DNA of 64,000 bases, taken from positions 1-64,000 of the forward strand of contig VWND01000073.1 of the NCBI GenBank assembly GCA_009599575.1. Direction: 5' to 3'. Source of the DNA: Blumeriella jaapii. Taxonomy: Eukaryota > Ascomycota > Leotiomycetes > Helotiales > Drepanopezizaceae. This document shows, piece by piece, positions 60,540 to 64,000 of the stretch (its first letter is position 1; the number at the start of each line of letters is the position of its first letter). The notes under the pieces are model-generated. The model ran no database searches, was not told the DNA's origin, and worked only from the letters and a program-made list of their open reading frames with translations. The position numbers were made by a program, and so were the translations under genes.

Positions 60540-62140
60540 TAAAATGTTTTCAATTTTTTTGTACGAAATCGATAAAATACTAAACGACCTTACGTATAAT
60601 ATTTCTTTTAAAACCTAATTTTACAATTTTTTCGAACGTTTTAAAACTAATAAAATATCGATTTCGACTTTTTCAACCAGCTTAGCAAAGCTAATTTCGA
60701 ATAAACCTTTCTTCGAATTTTTTCCTCCGGAATACAAAAACTTCGAATACGTATTTTTTAAAGCCGTTAATAACGAGCTAGCTTTTCACCGGCTTTACGA
60801 TTATAAAATCGAGCTTATTATAAATAAAAAAAAGCTGAAATACACTTTTTTATACAAAATATCGATTTTAAAGCTCGAAATTATTAAAACCTATTTGTAA
60901 AATAATTTTGATAAAAGTTTTATCGAACTTTCCATCGTTCTTTTCGCTGCTTTAATGCTTTTCGCTAAAAAACCCGACGGTTTATTACGTTTTTATATCG
61001 ATTATCGAGCTTTTAATAACGTTATTTGTAAAAATCGCTATTCTCTTTTTTTTATCGATAAAACTTTTGCTCGTTTTTCGGAAGCGCGAATTTTTACGAA
61101 GTTCGATATTCGTTAAACCTTTTATAAAATTCGTATAAACTCCGCCAATAAAAAACTAACGACGTTTCGTACGCGTTACGGCGCTTATAAATGCAAAATA
61201 TTATTTTTTGGCTTTATTAATAAATCCGCAATTTACCAACGCTATATAAACGACGTTTTTTTCGATTATTTAAACGATTTTTGCATTGCATATTTGAATA
61301 ATATTTTTATTTATTCGTTCGATTTTTTAAAATACGCTATATACGTTCGCAAAATACTTCAAAAGCTCGCTGACGCTGAATTATAGGCCGATATTCGGAA
61401 GTCTGAATTTAACGTTATTCGGATCCGTTATTTAAGCTTTATTATTTTTATTAAAAATTTAAAAATAAATCCAAAGAAAGTCTTCGTAGTCGCTTATTAA
61501 AAGCCTTCTACTACTGTAAAAGGTATACAGAGCTTTTTTAGTTTTTGTAATTTTTACCGACGTTTTATTCGAAACTACGATATAATTGCAAAGCTTTTGG
61601 TCTATTTAACCAAAACTAACGTTTTTTACAATTTCACTTCTGAATGTTAGAAAAGTTTCGACCTTTTTATACTAGCTTTTATTATTGCATTAATTTTATA
61701 ATATTACAGGCAAAACTTTCCTTGCATATTAAAAACTAACGCTTCCGACGGCGTAATAGCTTTTGTACTTTCGCAATTCTATAACGACGATTGGCTTTCA
61801 ATCGTTTATTTTAGCAAAACCATAACTTTCGCAAAACTAAACTACGTCGTATACGACAAAAAAATACTCGCAATCGTAAGATTTTTAAATAACTTTCGTG
61901 CTAAACTAGTTAGTTTAATTTATTAAATTAAAATAATTACTAATTATAAAATTTTAAAATACTTTATAATTTTCAAATTTTTAAACGTTCGACAAACACG
62001 CTGGGCCGAGCTTTTCGCCGACTACAATTTTTTTATTACGTACAAACTAAATAAACACAACTTTTTAACTGACGTATTAATACGTCGTACGACCGAATTC
62101 GACCGTCAAAACTTTTTTAAACGCACCCAGCGCCTGTAAA
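60540..62140 (+). pseudogene. G1-B reverse transcriptase and RNase H (decayed)
   Basis: Linker PPEYKNFEYVF at about 60726, then LMLFAKKPDGLLRFYIDYRA at about 60955. Further RT text: RIFTKFDIR, TFRTRYGAYKCKILFFGFIN, and AYLNNIFIYS in place of the catalytic AYLDDILIYS at about 61290, so both Asp are Asn. ADIRKSEFNVIRIRYLSFII closes the domain. RNase H starts at about 61728 with KTNASDGVIAFVLSQFYND (ETDAS to KTNAS) and includes YFSKTITFAKLNYVVYDKK and LAIVRFLNNFRA. A tether domain follows. Confidence 0.88.
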
Positions 62141-62329
62141 CCTTTTTCCGAGCCGATTAAATCGATCACCGCTTTTTAACTGAAAAACTTCGATTTTTCA
62201 CGGCCTTCGAAACAGCTGTTTTTATCGTTAAAATAGCTAATCTTTTTCCCGCACTTCGTATCGTTGACTAGCTTTTCCATGCTAATCGCACAGCTAGCAG
62301 CTTAATAGCTTTTCGAAAAAAAGCTATAC

Positions 62330-63840
62330 GAAACGCTACGAAAAAAAACGACGATAATAACATTTCGTATATATTTAAACGCGATCTGCTGTTATATTAT
62401 AATCGCCTAATAATATTAAACGTCGATTATTTTCGTTTGGCTTTTATACGAAAAATGCACGACCAGATTTCTACCGTTTATTTCAGCGTTCGCAAAACTA
62501 CGCAATTGCTTTCGGACCAATATTATTAGCGAGGTATAACAGCTTTCGTAAAATAATATTATCGCAATTGCTACGCTTATCGAAAGAGTTTTATTTTAAA
62601 AAATAAGCGCTCCGGCTTTTTTCAGCTTTTTTCTGTTTTTAATCATTTTTAAAAGCACGTTATAATAAATTTTTGCAGTTTTAATAAAAACAAACATGGT
62701 TACGATAACGTATTCGTAATAATAAATCGCTTTTTCAAGCAGGCTATTTCGATTTTCTGCTATAAAAATATCGACGCTCGAAGCTTCGTTAAATTATATA
62801 TATTTCACGTGTACAAATATTTTAACTTTTTAAAAAGTATCGTTAGCGATCGTGGCTTTTAATATTAATTTACTTTTTGGTCTGAATTAAACAAAATATT
62901 CGGTACGCAATTAAAACTTTCGACAGCCGTTTATTTTGAAACCGATAGTCAGACCGAAATTTACAATTAATATTTGCAAAAACGCTTTCGACTTTTCGTG
63001 AATTTTTATTAAAATAATTAAAACGAATTTCTTTTAATAATAGATTTCGCTTAAATAGTTTTCTTTTACGAAAGTTTAAATGGCCTTTTACTTTTTGAAA
63101 TTATACACGGTTATACTTTTTATACCAATTGAAACTGGAAGCTCGATACTTTCCTTTTTTTCAACTTTTTATATAAGCTAAACGCAAACGAAGCTCGTGC
63201 GTACGCTCGCCGCTATTACGACGCCTAAAACTTCGCCAAATCGCACTTTTAATAAGCCTACGATAAAATAAAAAAAAATGCGAATAAATTTCGCCGCGCG
63301 ATCGATTTTAACGTTAGCGATTACGTATAGCTCGATATGCGTTTATTTCCGATTTTTCGGCCTTTTCGCAAATTCGACAATTTTATAAACGGCTTTTTTA
63401 AAATTGTAGCCAAAATTTTCGATAACGCTTTTAAGCTAAACTTTTTTAATATTATAAACGTATACCCAGTTTTTTACGCTAGTCGACTGCGTAAAGCAGC
63501 TAACGATGCGCTTTCAAATCAGATTAATTTAGTTTTTAAATTTATTAATATAATTAATAAGTTTAAATACGAAATCGAAGAATTAATCGCTTATCGAATG
63601 CAGCGGAAAACCTTTTAATATAAAGCTTTTTAAATAAGCTTAAATAAAAATTTTACGTGATATTTCGCGTCTGATTTTATATATGCTTTTTTAAAAGTGC
63701 GCGACTTTTATTTAGCGTATAAAAAGCTTTCCGGTTCTTTTGCAAAACTTATAGACTGGCTGAAAGCGTATTCCGAAGGTTTGGATTCGTACGATCATTG
63801 GATAGCGACGTATTAATGGATAAAAGTTCGAGGGCGCGCT
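62330..63840 (+). pseudogene. G1-B integrase and chromodomain-like C-terminus (decayed)
   Basis: The zinc-binding part at about 62455-62600 reads MHDQISTVYFSVRKTTQLL and QYYWRGITAFVK. The core reads HVIINFCSFNKNKHGYDNVF, VINRFFKQAISIFCY, SIVSDRGF and GTQLKLSTAVYFETDSQTEI (the usual HPQTDGQTE, with Glu kept), at about 62640-63010. The C-terminal part has an open frame 63337-63618: MRLFPIFRPFRKFDNFINGF, VYPVFYASRLRKAAND, then KYEIEELIAYRMQRKTF, the start of a chromodomain. The chromodomain remainder at about 63660-63830 (YFASDFIYAFLKVRDFYL, then LDSYDHWIATY) is shifted. Confidence 0.88.
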
Positions 63841-63850
63841 TTTTTCGGAC

Positions 63851-63860
63851 GGGGGGGTAA
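63851..63860 (+). other. Polypurine tract of G1-B
   Basis: GGGGGGGTAA directly before the 3' LTR, the expected place of the plus-strand primer. The G run has escaped mutation. Confidence 0.75.
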
Positions 63861-64000
63861 TGTAACGATTTATTTTGTTGCCACCTTTCGTGTCACCCCA
63901 GCAATTACGTATAGCTGCAAGCTTTCCAGCAGCTACGTATAGCTGCAAGCTTTTTGGTTTTTTGATAGGTTTTCTTATTAATTGTAGAAACTATTCATAT
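63861..64000 (+). repeat. 3' LTR of G1-B (partial)
   Basis: TGTAACGATTTATTTTGTTG ... CTATTCATAT, cut by the window end. It carries the same doubled 27-bp unit as the 5' LTR but with several C-to-T changes, so the two LTRs of one element differ clearly in mutation load. Confidence 0.9.

Larger units (their letters stand above)
57698..64000 (+). mobile_element. Ty3/gypsy retrotransposon G1, copy B (3' LTR cut by window end)
   Basis: 5' LTR at 57698, primer site at 58016, gag, protease, RT, RNase H, integrase, chromodomain-like end, purine tract and the start of the 3' LTR at 63861, about 6.2 kb from LTR start to LTR start. It is inserted in G2 after TTGAAAA. The LTR and 5' leader keep many C/G bases while the coding part is strongly mutated. 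Confidence 0.92.

Overview
The window is about 64 kb of AT-rich DNA made almost entirely of nested, decayed transposable elements. I found no host gene, tRNA or rRNA. CpA/TpG sites have largely become TpA while CpG is still common, and in-frame stops and Asp/Gly/Trp codon losses are what C-to-T and G-to-A changes produce. This is the signature of repeat-induced point mutation (RIP), so the likely source is a heterochromatic AT-rich block of a filamentous ascomycete (Pezizomycotina). Species cannot be told from the sequence. The names E, G1, G2 and Tc1 below are mine.

Family E dominates. It is an LTR retrotransposon of about 11.3 kb with ~267 bp LTRs (TGTAAAACGG...CTTTTACA), Ty3/gypsy-type gag, aspartic protease, RT, RNase H and integrase, then an AT-rich spacer and a further ~3.4 kb reading region (ORF3) that I cannot assign. 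Copies: E0 (4459-15854, minus), E1 (16719-24205 plus 35507-36680, plus strand), E2 (24206-35506, minus, inside E1), E3 (36681-50226, plus strand, carrying a 2.2 kb foreign insert), a 3' part E1b (50227-52957), a remnant E4 (LTR 3337-3564 and 16341-16381, leader to 16718) and a fragment at 1-301. G1 is a gypsy-type element with a chromodomain-like tail: copy A (302-3336), fragment G3 (52958-53872, minus) and copy B (57698 to beyond the window end). G2 (53873-57697, minus) is a second chromodomain gypsy element. One Tc1/mariner DNA transposon (3565-4458 and 15859-16340) is split by E0.

Layout: on the left, G1-A sits in an E fragment, E4 sits in G1-A, Tc1 sits in the E4 LTR, and E0 sits in the Tc1 transposase. 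In the middle, E2 sits in E1, followed by E3, whose flanks overlap by about 119 bp rather than showing a simple target duplication. On the right, G2 sits in G3 and G1-B sits in G2. The insert in E3 (37159-39394) differs from everything else: a CCA/CTA-rich and 14-bp minisatellite array facing its own reverse complement, then a field of short palindromes.

No element has an intact coding frame, so all coding entries are pseudogenes. Domain limits are approximate because frames are broken. The points most worth following are ORF3 of family E and the inverted minisatellite insert.
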